NCBI GenBank assembly: GCA_000156155.1
Contig: DS995299.1
Coordinates: 645,827 to 709,826 of the forward strand
Length of the DNA: 64,000 bases
Source of the DNA: a beta proteobacterium KB13
GTDB taxonomy: Bacteria > Pseudomonadota > Gammaproteobacteria > Burkholderiales > Methylophilaceae
Direction of reading: 5' to 3'
Below, piece by piece: positions 1-9,636 of the stretch. Each line of letters begins with the position of its first letter. Within the stretch, counting starts at the first letter, position 1. Under the pieces are notes generated by a model. That model did not search any database. It was not told the origin of the DNA and saw only the letters and a list, made by a program, of their open reading frames with translations. Position numbers and translations under genes: made by a program.

Positions 1-925
<925 letters not shown>

Positions 926-1984
926 TTAGGAAAAGTATTTTTGGGCTTGTTCACTTCCCGGGATCAGATTATGTTTTTCCATTTCTTTCACAATTTGATT
1001 CATATGATTTTTGATTGAAGCTACATATACTGAATCAATTTCCTTATTTCGACCATCAACCATAACTGCATTTAGTTTAATGCAGAACTCATTCATCAAA
1101 TTTGTCATTTCATCAAAAGCATCTATACAATTATTTGTAGACGGGATATCAAGGCTCACAATAATGCCTTGTATAAAGGCATCACTATCAATTTTTAGTG
1201 GCTGTCTATTTAAATTCATAATTTTGAACATTTTTTGACCATCTACTTTTGGGTCAAAATACCAATGATAATTTTTAAAAAGCCTTATATTTGCTTTGTT
1301 AAAAAAATCTTGAAATGCCCCAAAGTGAAATGAACTATCTGTTTTGGGTTGAATTTTGATAAGAAAGTTTTTGTTGATTAATCTTTTAAATGGCACAAGG
1401 TTTGCAGTGCTTTCAATGATATCCTCATTTGATAACCATATCTGATTGACCTCTAAATGTTGTTTGATTTTTTCAATTAAATCTAAAAATTTCTGCTTTA
1501 CTAGCTGATCAATGTCCAACCTTCTTGATATCAGAGGAAGAGATAGAAGAATTTGATCAAATACATAGTTTTCATCAATCGCCTCACCTGTTGCCCACAA
1601 ACCATCATCTTTTCTTAGGTAGAGGCTTGTTTTTAGATCTCTCAGATAGGAAGTTATATCCAGATCCAACAAAACTCTTGCTTCGCTTGTTTTGTTCAGG
1701 GTAAGGCTAACAACAGACTCAAAATTGAGATTAATTTCACCAGGAAGATGTTTCTTTAAAAAATCTATTGATACGTTATGGTTTGATGGCTCATGAGCTA
1801 TAAAGTTATCTAACTCTGATGGGTTGTCGAAATTTTTATCGAACAGTGGATCATGCTGTCGACGCATTGAGTCTGCTTTTTTCTGCTTTTCACGAGTTTT
1901 TTTTAACTGCAACCAATTAAAAATAATCATGAATAAAACAATGGTTAATCCAAGGATTAACAGAGCAATCTGAACATCGCTCAT
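926..1984 (-). CDS. zipA: Cell division protein ZipA-like
   Basis: ZipA tethers FtsZ to the inner membrane at the division ring. The 352-residue product has one N-terminal membrane segment (about residues 5-25), a basic, charged linker (KKTREKQKK onwards), and a C-terminal globular region from about residue 90 that I take as the FtsZ-binding fold. Sequence conservation is low in this family, so much of the call rests on architecture and position between smc and ligA. Its start codon overlaps the smc stop by 4 bases (ATGA), indicating translational coupling. ligA follows after 6 bases. Confidence 0.8.
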   Translation of the reverse strand: MSDVQIALLILGLTIVLFMIIFNWLQLKKTREKQKKADSMRRQHDPLFDKNFDNPSELDNFIAHEPSNHNVSIDFLKKHLPGEINLNFESVVSLTLNKTSEARVLLDLDITSYLRDLKTSLYLRKDDGLWATGEAIDENYVFDQILLSLPLISRRLDIDQLVKQKFLDLIEKIKQHLEVNQIWLSNEDIIESTANLVPFKRLINKNFLIKIQPKTDSSFHFGAFQDFFNKANIRLFKNYHWYFDPKVDGQKMFKIMNLNRQPLKIDSDAFIQGIIVSLDIPSTNNCIDAFDEMTNLMNEFCIKLNAVMVDGRNKEIDSVYVASIKNHMNQIVKEMEKHNLIPGSEQAQKYFS

Positions 1985-4900
1985 GAAGTCACCTGACGCT
2001 CTTCTCTTGGGGTCTCCTTAGCATTATTTAAGTCAACCTCAACAATTTTAGAAACTCCTGACTCTTGCATCGTTACGCCTATAAGCTGTTCAGCAAGCTC
2101 CATGGTAATTTTGTTGTGTGAGACATACAAAAATTGTGTATTTGATGACATCTCTTTAACTAACTCACAAAATCTTTCTGTATTTGAATCATCAAGAGGT
2201 GCATCAACCTCATCTAATAAACAGAATGGTGCTGGATTTAATCTAAATAAAGCAAAAACTAATGCAATAGCTGTTAATGCTTTTTCACCACCTGATAAGA
2301 GATGGATGGTTGTATTTTTCTTTCCGGGTGGTTGAGCAACAATTTGTAATCCAGTATCTAATATTTCATTACCCAAGAGCTCAAGAACTGCCTTACCACC
2401 ACCAAACAACTTTCTAAAGTAATCATTTAAGTTTTGATTAACACTGTTATAAGTTTCTTTCAGCTTATCACGGGTTTCACGATCAATTTTACCAATAGCC
2501 TCTTCGAGTGTTGCGCTAGCTTGTGATAAATCTTCTACTTGGCTTGCAATGTATGCCACCCTCTCTCTTTCACTTTCAAGCTCTGATACAGCAGCCATAT
2601 TTATAGGGCCAATTCTTTCGATTTTTTGGTTTAATTTTTCAATTTTTTCCCCAATGGATGTTGCACTCTCACCATCAATTTCACTCGCCACTTCATCATC
2701 ATTTGTGTTGAACTTCAAGAATTCTTTTGCAGAGTAATCATAATCAATTTTAGTTTGTTGTTCCTTTAATGTCTCTGCTTGAAAAGTTTCAGAGATTGGA
2801 TTGATTTCTTGAATAATTGTTAGTCTGACTTGCTCCTTTTCCCTCAAGGCTGTTTCCTTAATGGCTAGCTGATCACGTTTATCCTTTAACTGCTCCTCTG
2901 CACTTTGTTTTTCATTGATGAATTTTTCTAAGTCTTGATTCAACTCATTGTGTTTTTGCGCAAATATATCCAAATTAAATTCACCAGAAGTTCTGCTGAG
3001 TGCACCTTGTTCGTTAGATAGAATTTGATTCCGCTCGTTTATATCGTTTATCTTGGCTTGGGCTAAATTGATCTTGTATTCTATTTCTCGTTTTTCTTTT
3101 TCAGCCTCATCAAATACTCTCTTTGCTTCAATGAACGACTGCTCTTTTGAATTTTTCTCAACGGAAACGTTTTCTATGGTTTTAGTTAAATCAGTAATTA
3201 CATTTGAAAGTTTCTGGCTAGTCTCATATTTAGTTTGCCTATCTGATGCAATAAGATTTTTTTCTTTATCTAAGGTCTCTAGCTCATCCGATATTGACTG
3301 AATCCTTTCTGTAGCAGATGCTTTTTGAAACCTTTGTCTTGAAAATTTTATCTCTAAAGCCTTTAATTCTTTCTCTGTAACATCACGCTGTTCAATTAAG
3401 TTGCTTAAGCTGTCTTTATTTTCATCCATCTTCTCTTTTTCTAGAGATATTTTTGAAACGACCGATTGATTAGTCTCTTGAAGCTTTTTTAAAGCCTCGC
3501 TAAGCTCTTCAATTTTTGCCTTTGTAGCGAATGCATCAACAGCAATATCATTGGTCCCGTGAAGATACTGGTAAAGCCTACCGTATATATTGCCGTTTTC
3601 ATCTACCAAAGACTGGCCGGGAGTTAGCTTTTTACGATAGGTATCCAGTTGACTCAAATCTTCAATTATAAAAATATTTTGTGTGAGTTCGCTAATAACC
3701 GGCTTGTATTCAGGCTCAATCTCTATCAATTGATTTAAGGGCTTTAAATCTTCAAAATTGGAATTATGGATTGACTCGCTTGATGATGTCATCACAGCGA
3801 CGCCAAAAGATGATTTATGAGTATTAAATTTAGATGAGAAATAAGCATTGGACTTAACTCCCATCACGGAATCTAGAGCTTTTGCAAACTTCTCATCAAT
3901 TTTAACTTTATTAAGCAAGCTGTTGTCTGAGTTAATATTATTATCTTCAAGCCAGCGATCGATTTGGTCTTGGTTAACTTGGGAATCGATTAAAGAATTT
4001 AAAGACTTAATTTCGGCCTCAACTTGACTTAACTCAGTTTGAATATCCTGACGCTCATCGTATAGCGCCTCCAAAACTTCTGAATGATCATCCATTGAAT
4101 CCTTTTTTGAGTTTATCTCCTCATTTAAACCCTCTATAACACTGCTGAGTTCAGCTATATTTTCATCGCCCGAGCTGTTTGCTTCGTTTAGTAAATTTTC
4201 TTGGTTCTTTAATTCTGTTTGTAACTGATCAAACCTTTTCTCAAAGTCTTGAATTTTACCGTCCATAAAGGATATGGTATTTTGGTCTAATCTTAACTGT
4301 TCTTTGCTCTCCTGAAGATTTTCTTCAACTGATTTAAATTCATTATTTATTTCTGAAAATTCAGATTCTGTTTTTTTGTAATGATCTTCTTTTTCTTTGT
4401 ATGTGTTCTGATATTCACTTATTAGTTTTTTATGCTCGGTCAGATCAACTTTGAGTTGATCTGATAGATTGTTCAATCTTGCAAGTTCTTCTGTGATTTT
4501 CTTGATGCGATTATTGCTTTGTTCAACCTGTGCCTTAGCTCGCTCTTCTTCATTTCGATTGGATTCAATCTTACTTTCTACGGAGCTTACCTTTGAGCTT
4601 ATTTCGTAAAAGTTTGCTTGGATTGGATTTAAGGCCTCATTTTCCGATTTGAGATCTTCCCGTGAATTTTCTACGGCAAGTTCCGCTTTAGTCAACTCAG
4701 TTTTCTTTTGCTCTAGCTTAACTTCAGTCTGCTTTAACTTCTCTTGAGATTCCTTCCAGGTTTTGGATGCTGTCTCTTTCTTTAAGTAAGCTAGTTGGGC
4801 TTCTAACTGTTTAAGCTGTTCCTTAAAAAGATTATATTTTTTTGCTGCCTCTGCTTGCGCTTCAAGCTTTGAAATAGCGGAATTGATTTCTTTTTCAAGA

Positions 4901-5487
4901 TCTTGAACGCGCTGAAGGTTATCTCTTGTATCACGTAGTCTGTATTCCGTCTCCTTCCTTCTTTCTTTGTATTTACTAATGCCCGCAGCTTCTTCCAGAA
5001 AATTTTTCAGCTCCTCTGGTTTTGCTTCAACAAGCTGTGAAACAGTATTTTGTCCAATAATGGCATAACCTCTTGTTCCCAAGCCGGTTCCATAAAAAAG
5101 GTCTGCTATATCTTTTCTACGAACATTGATACCATTAATTGAATAGGTTGATCCCTTGTCTTTTTCGATTGTTCTGCGGACTGCAATTTCGGAATATTTT
5201 GCCCATTCATTTGCAGCTTTGTTCTCAGTGTTGTCAAAAAGAAGTTCCACGCTGGCTCTTGATATTGCAGGTCTCGTGTCTGTTCCGTTAAATATGACAG
5301 ATTCCATCGACTCTCCTCTTAGCTCTTTTGCTGAGGATGAGCCCAGGACCCATTTAACTGATTCCATGATGTTTGATTTACCGCATCCATTTGGTCCGAC
5401 TATGCCAACTAATTGACCTGGTAAAGAGATGGTGGTGGGATCTACGAAGGTTTTAAAACCGGCCAACTTTATTTGTCTTAACTTCAA
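1981..5487 (-). CDS. smc: Chromosome segregation protein SMC
   Basis: SMC is the ATPase that compacts and individualises chromosomes. The N-terminal head has the Walker A motif GPNGCGKS. Long coiled coils (rich in E, K, Q, L) flank a hinge at roughly the middle. The C-terminal head carries the signature LLSGGEKAL and the Walker B stretch FCLLDEVDAPLDD. I chose a TTG start at 5487, giving MKLRQIKLAGFKTF, the usual start of the family, with a GAGAGAAG-type ribosome site just upstream. An in-frame ATG at 5538 would add 17 atypical residues. The TTG start also leaves 78 bases for divergent promoters shared with queF. Length (~1168 residues) is normal. It is first in the smc-zipA-ligA operon. Confidence 0.95.
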   Translation of the reverse strand: MKLRQIKLAGFKTFVDPTTISLPGQLVGIVGPNGCGKSNIMESVKWVLGSSSAKELRGESMESVIFNGTDTRPAISRASVELLFDNTENKAANEWAKYSEIAVRRTIEKDKGSTYSINGINVRRKDIADLFYGTGLGTRGYAIIGQNTVSQLVEAKPEELKNFLEEAAGISKYKERRKETEYRLRDTRDNLQRVQDLEKEINSAISKLEAQAEAAKKYNLFKEQLKQLEAQLAYLKKETASKTWKESQEKLKQTEVKLEQKKTELTKAELAVENSREDLKSENEALNPIQANFYEISSKVSSVESKIESNRNEEERAKAQVEQSNNRIKKITEELARLNNLSDQLKVDLTEHKKLISEYQNTYKEKEDHYKKTESEFSEINNEFKSVEENLQESKEQLRLDQNTISFMDGKIQDFEKRFDQLQTELKNQENLLNEANSSGDENIAELSSVIEGLNEEINSKKDSMDDHSEVLEALYDERQDIQTELSQVEAEIKSLNSLIDSQVNQDQIDRWLEDNNINSDNSLLNKVKIDEKFAKALDSVMGVKSNAYFSSKFNTHKSSFGVAVMTSSSESIHNSNFEDLKPLNQLIEIEPEYKPVISELTQNIFIIEDLSQLDTYRKKLTPGQSLVDENGNIYGRLYQYLHGTNDIAVDAFATKAKIEELSEALKKLQETNQSVVSKISLEKEKMDENKDSLSNLIEQRDVTEKELKALEIKFSRQRFQKASATERIQSISDELETLDKEKNLIASDRQTKYETSQKLSNVITDLTKTIENVSVEKNSKEQSFIEAKRVFDEAEKEKREIEYKINLAQAKINDINERNQILSNEQGALSRTSGEFNLDIFAQKHNELNQDLEKFINEKQSAEEQLKDKRDQLAIKETALREKEQVRLTIIQEINPISETFQAETLKEQQTKIDYDYSAKEFLKFNTNDDEVASEIDGESATSIGEKIEKLNQKIERIGPINMAAVSELESERERVAYIASQVEDLSQASATLEEAIGKIDRETRDKLKETYNSVNQNLNDYFRKLFGGGKAVLELLGNEILDTGLQIVAQPPGKKNTTIHLLSGGEKALTAIALVFALFRLNPAPFCLLDEVDAPLDDSNTERFCELVKEMSSNTQFLYVSHNKITMELAEQLIGVTMQESGVSKIVEVDLNNAKETPREERQVTS

Positions 5488-5527
5488 ATACTTCTCTCTA
5501 TGATCTATAAAATCGCAAAAATAATTG

Positions 5528-5533
5528 TATAAT
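5528..5533 (+). promoter_or_regulatory. Candidate -10 box for queF
   Basis: A perfect TATAAT lies 33 bases upstream of the queF start in the short divergent region between smc and queF. No good -35 hexamer sits 16-18 bases further upstream, so this is a weak prediction based on the -10 box alone. Confidence 0.35.
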
Positions 5534-5565
5534 TGCAAAAATTTTTTTAAAGGTTTAATACCACG

Positions 5566-6009
5566 ATGAAACTTACAAAACTAGGAAGTAAGCCAACCGC
5601 ACAACCAACTAAAGAGTTAGAAACTTTCAGCAATCCAAATCCAAAAGGTGATTTTCATATACATATGGAAATACCTGAATTTACTTGCCTGTGTCCAAAA
5701 ACTGGGCAGCCAGACTTTGCAACTCTATATCTAGATTATATCCCTGATAAGCACTGTGTGGAACTGAAAAGTCTAAAATTATATATGTGGTCCTTTAGGG
5801 ATGAAGGTTGCTTCCATGAGGCTGTCACCAATCAAATTTTGAGTGATTTAGTTAAAGCAACAAAGCCTCGTTATATGAAATTAACATCTAAGTTTTATGT
5901 CCGGGGAGGGATCTTCACTAACGTCGTTGTTGAGCATAGAAAAAAAGGATGGAAACCACAACCTAAAGTTGATTTAGATCAGTTTCCAAGTCAAAATAGC
6001 GTTGTTTAA
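5566..6009 (+). CDS. queF: NADPH-dependent 7-cyano-7-deazaguanine reductase (preQ0 reductase), short form
   Basis: QueF reduces the nitrile of preQ0 to the amine preQ1 in queuosine biosynthesis; the enzyme is cytosolic. At 147 residues it is the compact, single-module type (B. subtilis-like) rather than the ~280-residue E. coli type. The catalytic cysteine is C43 in LCPKTGQPD with the acid D50, and the substrate-binding His-Glu pair is H84-E85 in DEGCFHEAV. The QueF signature around residues 69-80 ([12 protein letters not shown]) is intact. It is divergent from smc and followed 6 bases later by tRNA-Ala. A ribosome site (AGG) lies about 13 bases before the ATG. Confidence 0.96.
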   Translation: MKLTKLGSKPTAQPTKELETFSNPNPKGDFHIHMEIPEFTCLCPKTGQPDFATLYLDYIPDKHCVELKSLKLYMWSFRDEGCFHEAVTNQILSDLVKATKPRYMKLTSKFYVRGGIFTNVVVEHRKKGWKPQPKVDLDQFPSQNSVV

Positions 6010-6015
6010 ATAACT

Positions 6016-6091
6016 GGGGGTATAGCTCAGCTGGGAGAGCACTTGCATGGCATGCAAGGGGTCAGCGGTTCGATCCCGCTTACCTCCACCA
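6016..6091 (+). tRNA. tRNA-Ala (anticodon GGC)
   Basis: A complete cloverleaf can be drawn. The acceptor GGGGGTA pairs with TACCTCC (one G-U), the D arm contains AGCTCAGCTGGGAGAGC, and the anticodon stem CTTGC/GCAAG frames loop ATGGCAT (anticodon GGC). The T arm is AGCGG-TTCGATC-CCGCT. CCA is encoded at 6089-6091. Its 3' end is the apparent attachment site of the island that follows. Confidence 0.98.
6069..6091 (+). repeat. Putative attachment site, left copy (tRNA-Ala 3' end)
   Basis: The last 23 bases of tRNA-Ala. Bases 6069-6089 recur with a single mismatch at 11476-11496, and bases 6081-6091 (TACCTCCACCA) recur exactly at 7718-7728. This is the pattern left when elements integrate at the 3' end of a tRNA gene. 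Confidence 0.6.
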
Positions 6092-6132
6092 AATTCCACT
6101 TTTACTAAAACCTAATAAATTCTAGTTGGATT

Positions 6133-6702
6133 TTAGATTCTAAGAAATTTTAAAATACGATGGCGTTGACTTGCAAGGATTGTTAAAAAAATCATACTTC
6201 CAGTTAAATCGCCAATGAAAGTCGCTATCCAATCTCTGTAAAAATTAGATAAAGTTGTACCTAAAATATAATAACCATATAGTGCATATAAAAAGCTATA
6301 AGTGAATGCATAAACAAAAGCCATAGATACAATTAATTTAAGATTTAGATTCTCAAGTTGTTTACCAAGTGGATATAAAGAGTTAAATGTATAAATTATC
6401 AAGATAGGTACTGTTGCGCTTAATGTTGCATAAAATATTATAGATAAAATAGAAGTATTTTCGAATAAAAAAACCATTGCAAAAAAGCTACCTAAGAAAA
6501 TGCCAACCCACGCATCTTCTTTATAGATTGCTGCAAAAAAAAATCTCATCCCTGCAGGTAAATAAATGAAGTGAATGTGTTCTTTATAGGTAAAAATTGA
6601 AAGAAAGTTATTATTTAAGACATAAAGTGTGAAGTAAACAACAGTAATAAATAAATAAAGCTTATATTTTCTGAAATTGAGTGAAATCATAGAGTTTATC
6701 AA
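6133..6702 (-). CDS. MASE1-like integral membrane protein without an output domain
   Basis: The 189-residue product is almost entirely hydrophobic, with about five or six membrane segments. The motifs IYLPAGMRFFFAA, WVGIFLGSF and FIGDLTGSMIFL resemble those of MASE1-type membrane sensor domains, which normally precede histidine kinase or GGDEF domains. Here nothing follows the membrane part, so it is a stand-alone sensor-like module of unknown function. Its start overlaps the end of the upstream winged-helix gene by about 40 bases; a second Met four residues in would still overlap. The gene lies inside the tRNA-Ala island. Classification is by motif resemblance only. Confidence 0.6.
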   Translation of the reverse strand: MINSMISLNFRKYKLYLFITVVYFTLYVLNNNFLSIFTYKEHIHFIYLPAGMRFFFAAIYKEDAWVGIFLGSFFAMVFLFENTSILSIIFYATLSATVPILIIYTFNSLYPLGKQLENLNLKLIVSMAFVYAFTYSFLYALYGYYILGTTLSNFYRDWIATFIGDLTGSMIFLTILASQRHRILKFLRI

Positions 6703-6997
6703 TCTCCATAAGGTATTTATTGTAATTTTTTCCTTTTTGAATAAATTTTACTCTTTCATCATCTTTTGAATTCACGTAATCCAGCACTTCAGACTGCTTC
6801 ATTTTTTTTAAGCGACGATGTATTGTGGAAGGAGATAAATTTTTAATTCCCTGAATTACATTATTAACTTTTAACTCTGATTTTTGAGACCACTTCATAT
6901 CTAGATATGCAATTATAAGAACATCTTCAAAATCAATCTTAGCTTCCGCAAGAGGTGCAATCGCATTTAGGAAGTTTGAAATACGTGTATTTGACAT
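6662..6997 (-). CDS. Small winged-helix (MarR-like) DNA-binding protein
   Basis: The 111-residue protein looks like a minimal winged helix. A helical N-terminus is followed by a recognition region near residues 50-75 (LSPSTIHRRLKKMKQSEVLDY) and then a wing-like SKDDERVKFIQKG, typical of MarR-type regulators. It is leftward and overlaps the membrane-protein gene downstream. MarR-type EctR repressors control ectABC in several methylotrophs, so a role in controlling the ectoine genes ~0.8 kb away is possible, but that is inference. Its short length means it may lack a normal dimerisation region. Confidence 0.65.
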   Translation of the reverse strand: MSNTRISNFLNAIAPLAEAKIDFEDVLIIAYLDMKWSQKSELKVNNVIQGIKNLSPSTIHRRLKKMKQSEVLDYVNSKDDERVKFIQKGKNYNKYLMEIDKLYDFTQFQKI

Positions 6998-7090
6998 AAA
7001 GTTATCTTTCTTAACTGGTTAATATGTATGAAATCTTAACATCATCTATTTTTAAAAAATAATATACTTATTCGAAAAGCATTTTGTGGA

Positions 7091-7408
7091 CTAAATTAAC
7101 CAATCTTCTCTAAACTTTTGCAACCAGTTTTTTTCTTTATTTGGTTGTTTAACCCTCTTAATATTTAATTTTTTTTCTAAATCATCTAAATTTTTTATTA
7201 ATTCTCTTGGTTCTTCTCCCAGTAGCTTAATATATTTTTTTAAAGATGAAAAAAAGAGATTTTTGGAACGATAAAAATTGATATCATTTTTCTCCAAAGC
7301 AATAATGTGCTGGTTTGATAAAGCCATTGTATGTGATAAATGATCGATATTTAAGTCTTTATTTTCCCTAAGCTGTTCTAAATATTTACAATCATAGTCA
7401 ATTATCAT
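7091..7408 (-). CDS. Small RodZ-N-terminus-like HTH protein
   Basis: The 105-residue protein carries a helix-turn-helix of the type at the N-terminus of RodZ (about residues 10-70: LRENKDLNIDHLSHTMALS, then IIALEKNDINFYRS and a helix ending LLGEEPRELI). It lacks the transmembrane and periplasmic parts of RodZ, ending instead with a basic tail and WLQKFREDWLI. It could be a DNA-binding regulator or a truncated scaffold protein. It is the first of three leftward genes in the island and faces away from ectA across a 400-base gap. Confidence 0.6.
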   Translation of the reverse strand: MIIDYDCKYLEQLRENKDLNIDHLSHTMALSNQHIIALEKNDINFYRSKNLFFSSLKKYIKLLGEEPRELIKNLDDLEKKLNIKRVKQPNKEKNWLQKFREDWLI

Positions 7409-7717
7409 ATTTAATTAAGTTGTATATAATATTAATGTCAATATAACATATATAGTCAATTTGACAAATAATTAAATATCGTTAAGAATATTAGTAGGTA
7501 TTTATTATATTGAAGAAACCTAAAATAATTTCATGCAGGTGAATTTATAGAGGTCTTTATTTATTAGCAACTTAAATAATGTAATAAATACCTAACTTAA
7601 AATTTAGAAATATCCACTTTTTTCTCCCATATATGTGGTAAAAAATGTGGGAAAAAGGAATATTAGTTTTATAAACTCTCAATATACAAAGAATTAATAA
7701 AAAATATTTATAGTAGA

Positions 7718-7728
7718 TACCTCCACCA
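7718..7728 (+). repeat. Internal copy of the tRNA-Ala 3' terminus
   Basis: TACCTCCACCA is identical to the last 11 bases of tRNA-Ala including CCA. It is a GC-rich string in very AT-rich surroundings and lies 80 bases upstream of ectA. It may mark the junction between two successive insertions at the same tRNA. Confidence 0.45.
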
Positions 7729-7745
7729 TTATGCTGTATTGAAAT

Positions 7746-7794
7746 TTACCTCTTAAATTAGGTAATAAGCAAGATTTTTTAGATCGTGTATGAT
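7746..7794 (+). promoter_or_regulatory. Candidate ectA promoter and operator
   Basis: The 400-base gap 7409-7808 holds no convincing gene. Near its right end is an inverted repeat TTACCT (7746-7751) / AGGTAA (7760-7765), a plausible operator. It is followed by a -10-like TATGAT at 7789-7794, 15 bases before the ectA ATG. The -35 is poor. If this -10 is used the leader would be very short, consistent with the lack of a Shine-Dalgarno sequence before ectA. An imperfect inverted repeat of CTCCCAT/ATGTGGG type lies further upstream at about 7617-7656. Confidence 0.3.
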
Positions 7795-7808
7795 TACAGT
7801 TCTAGAAT

Positions 7809-8336
7809 ATGACAATCGAAGTATATTCGGAACAAAATATTCAGATCAAAAAACCAACAATCAGTTATGGTTTACAAATTGCGGTTCTTGTAAAAAACTG
7901 TCCTCCGTTAGATTTAAATTCAACTTATCATTACTTTATTCAATCTCATTATTTCTCTGAAACATGTGCAATTGCAGTTAATGAGGATGATAAAGTTCTT
8001 GGTTATGTATCTGGTTTTACTAACCCTAAAGACCATAAAACTCTTTTTATTTGGCAGGTTGCCATTTCTGAATGTTCTCGTGGAAAAAGTCTAGCAACAA
8101 AATTAATACATTTTATTTTGCGTCATCATGATATTGAATTTATAGAAACAACAATCACTCAAGACAATAAAGCTTCACAGTCACTTTTTAAAAAAATTAG
8201 CAAAGATCTAGAAACAGAAATTACCGAAGTTTCATTCCTCGATAAATCTAAACATTTTTCAAACCAACATGATTCCGAATATCTTTTTCGTATCGGACCA
8301 TTAAAAACACCAAAGGAAAAAAATGAAAATATTTGA
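7809..8336 (+). CDS. ectA: L-2,4-diaminobutyrate acetyltransferase
   Basis: EctA acetylates L-2,4-diaminobutyrate with acetyl-CoA, the second step of ectoine synthesis in the cytosol. The 175-residue protein has the GNAT fold. The central GYVSGFTNPKDHKTLFIWQVA and the acetyl-CoA-binding helix start SECSRGKSLATKLI (about residues 90-103) are typical of EctA, as is the following TTITQDNKASQSLF. It overlaps ectB by 14 bases. No Shine-Dalgarno sequence is evident before the ATG. Aspartokinase and aspartate semialdehyde dehydrogenase, which supply the precursor, are not in the cluster. Confidence 0.95.
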   Translation: MTIEVYSEQNIQIKKPTISYGLQIAVLVKNCPPLDLNSTYHYFIQSHYFSETCAIAVNEDDKVLGYVSGFTNPKDHKTLFIWQVAISECSRGKSLATKLIHFILRHHDIEFIETTITQDNKASQSLFKKISKDLETEITEVSFLDKSKHFSNQHDSEYLFRIGPLKTPKEKNENI

Positions 8337-9636
8337 AGAAATAGAATCAGAAGTTCAAAGCTATGCCCGCTCATTTCCAAGAGTTTTTAATAAAGCTCAA
8401 GGAGAATATTTATATGATACCGAAGGGAATCAATACCTCGACTTCTTGGCGGGTGCCGGTACATTAAATTATGGACACAACAACCCTATATTTAAAAAGG
8501 AGTTGTTGAAGTACATTGAATCAGATGGTATCACGCATGGCTTAGACTTACACACCAATGCAAAGGGTAATTTTTTAAATACCTTTAATGACAAAATCCT
8601 TAAGCCGAGAAATATGGATTATATGGTTCAGTTTACTGGTCCAACTGGAGCAAATGCGGTTGAAACTGCCATGAAGCTTGCTCGAAAAATCAAACAAAGG
8701 GAGACAATAATTAGCTTCACTAATGGCTACCATGGTGTAACCCTTGGGGCGTTAGCCTCAACAGGAAATCAACATCATCGAGGTGGTGCTGGTATGTTGC
8801 TAACAGGCGTTGACACCCTACCCTATGATGGTTACATGGGTGATGACATTGACACAACAGCATATCTAGACAAAGTGTTAACTGATAGCAGTAGCGGTGT
8901 TGATCATCCAGCAGCCATTATAGTAGAAACGGTTCAAGGTGAAGGCGGTATTACTGCAGCAAGTTTTTCATGGTTACAAAACATTGAAAAAATATGTAAA
9001 AAACATGACATCTTACTGATTGTGGATGATATCCAGGCTGGTTGTGGACGAACCGGTACATTTTTTAGCTTTGATGAGGTTGGAATCCAACCTGACATCA
9101 TCACTATGTCAAAGTCTCTGAGTGGCTATGGTTTACCTTTTGCAATTGTGTTATTTAAGCCTGAACATGATATCTGGAAACCTGGAGAACACAATGGCAC
9201 ATTTAGAGGCAATAACCTTGCCTTTGTCACTGCCGAAGCAGCAATAAATCATTACTGGTCTGATGATTTATTTTCTAAAGAAGTAAAGCGAAAAGGCAAA
9301 TATATGTATGACCGTATCAATAAAATAATTGACCAATATGGCGAAGGAAATTTTTCATCACGAGGTCGAGGAATGTTCCAAGGTATTAATTGTGTGAGTG
9401 GGGAACTGGCAAGTAAAATTACTAAACTAGCCTTTAAAAATGGTTTAATGATCGAAACTAGTGGTGCAGATGATCATGTTATTAAATTCTTATGCCCATT
9501 AACAATTTCTGATCAAAATTTAAAAAGAGGTATAGATATTCTCGAGGATGCCATTGAGACAGTATGTGCAAAGGTTAAAAACTTTGATGAAGAGGTCGAT
9601 TACTTTGATGAAAATTATGAGGTTGAAGAAGAATGA
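8323..9636 (+). CDS. ectB: Diaminobutyrate--2-oxoglutarate aminotransferase
   Basis: EctB transaminates aspartate semialdehyde with glutamate to give 2,4-diaminobutyrate, the first committed step to ectoine. The 437-residue length is normal for this class III PLP aminotransferase. Seen are the FTGPTGANAVETAMKLAR cofactor region, the VDDIQAGCGRTG motif with the PLP-pyridine aspartate, and the Schiff-base lysine K264 in TMSKSLSGYG. The gene sits between ectA (14-base overlap) and ectC (4-base overlap). The acidic C-terminus (FDEEVDYFDENYEVEEE) is notable. Confidence 0.97.
   Translation: MKIFEEIESEVQSYARSFPRVFNKAQGEYLYDTEGNQYLDFLAGAGTLNYGHNNPIFKKELLKYIESDGITHGLDLHTNAKGNFLNTFNDKILKPRNMDYMVQFTGPTGANAVETAMKLARKIKQRETIISFTNGYHGVTLGALASTGNQHHRGGAGMLLTGVDTLPYDGYMGDDIDTTAYLDKVLTDSSSGVDHPAAIIVETVQGEGGITAASFSWLQNIEKICKKHDILLIVDDIQAGCGRTGTFFSFDEVGIQPDIITMSKSLSGYGLPFAIVLFKPEHDIWKPGEHNGTFRGNNLAFVTAEAAINHYWSDDLFSKEVKRKGKYMYDRINKIIDQYGEGNFSSRGRGMFQGINCVSGELASKITKLAFKNGLMIETSGADDHVIKFLCPLTISDQNLKRGIDILEDAIETVCAKVKNFDEEVDYFDENYEVEEE

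Noticed and set aside
5156-5416. 86-codon frame antisense to the smc head domain
   Set aside because: The region encodes the conserved Walker A part of SMC on the reverse strand; the antisense frame has no independent support.
7617-7656. Hairpin upstream of ectA as a terminator
   Set aside because: The stem is imperfect with a long A/T loop, and no transcript needing termination enters from the left; left only as a possible operator-like repeat.
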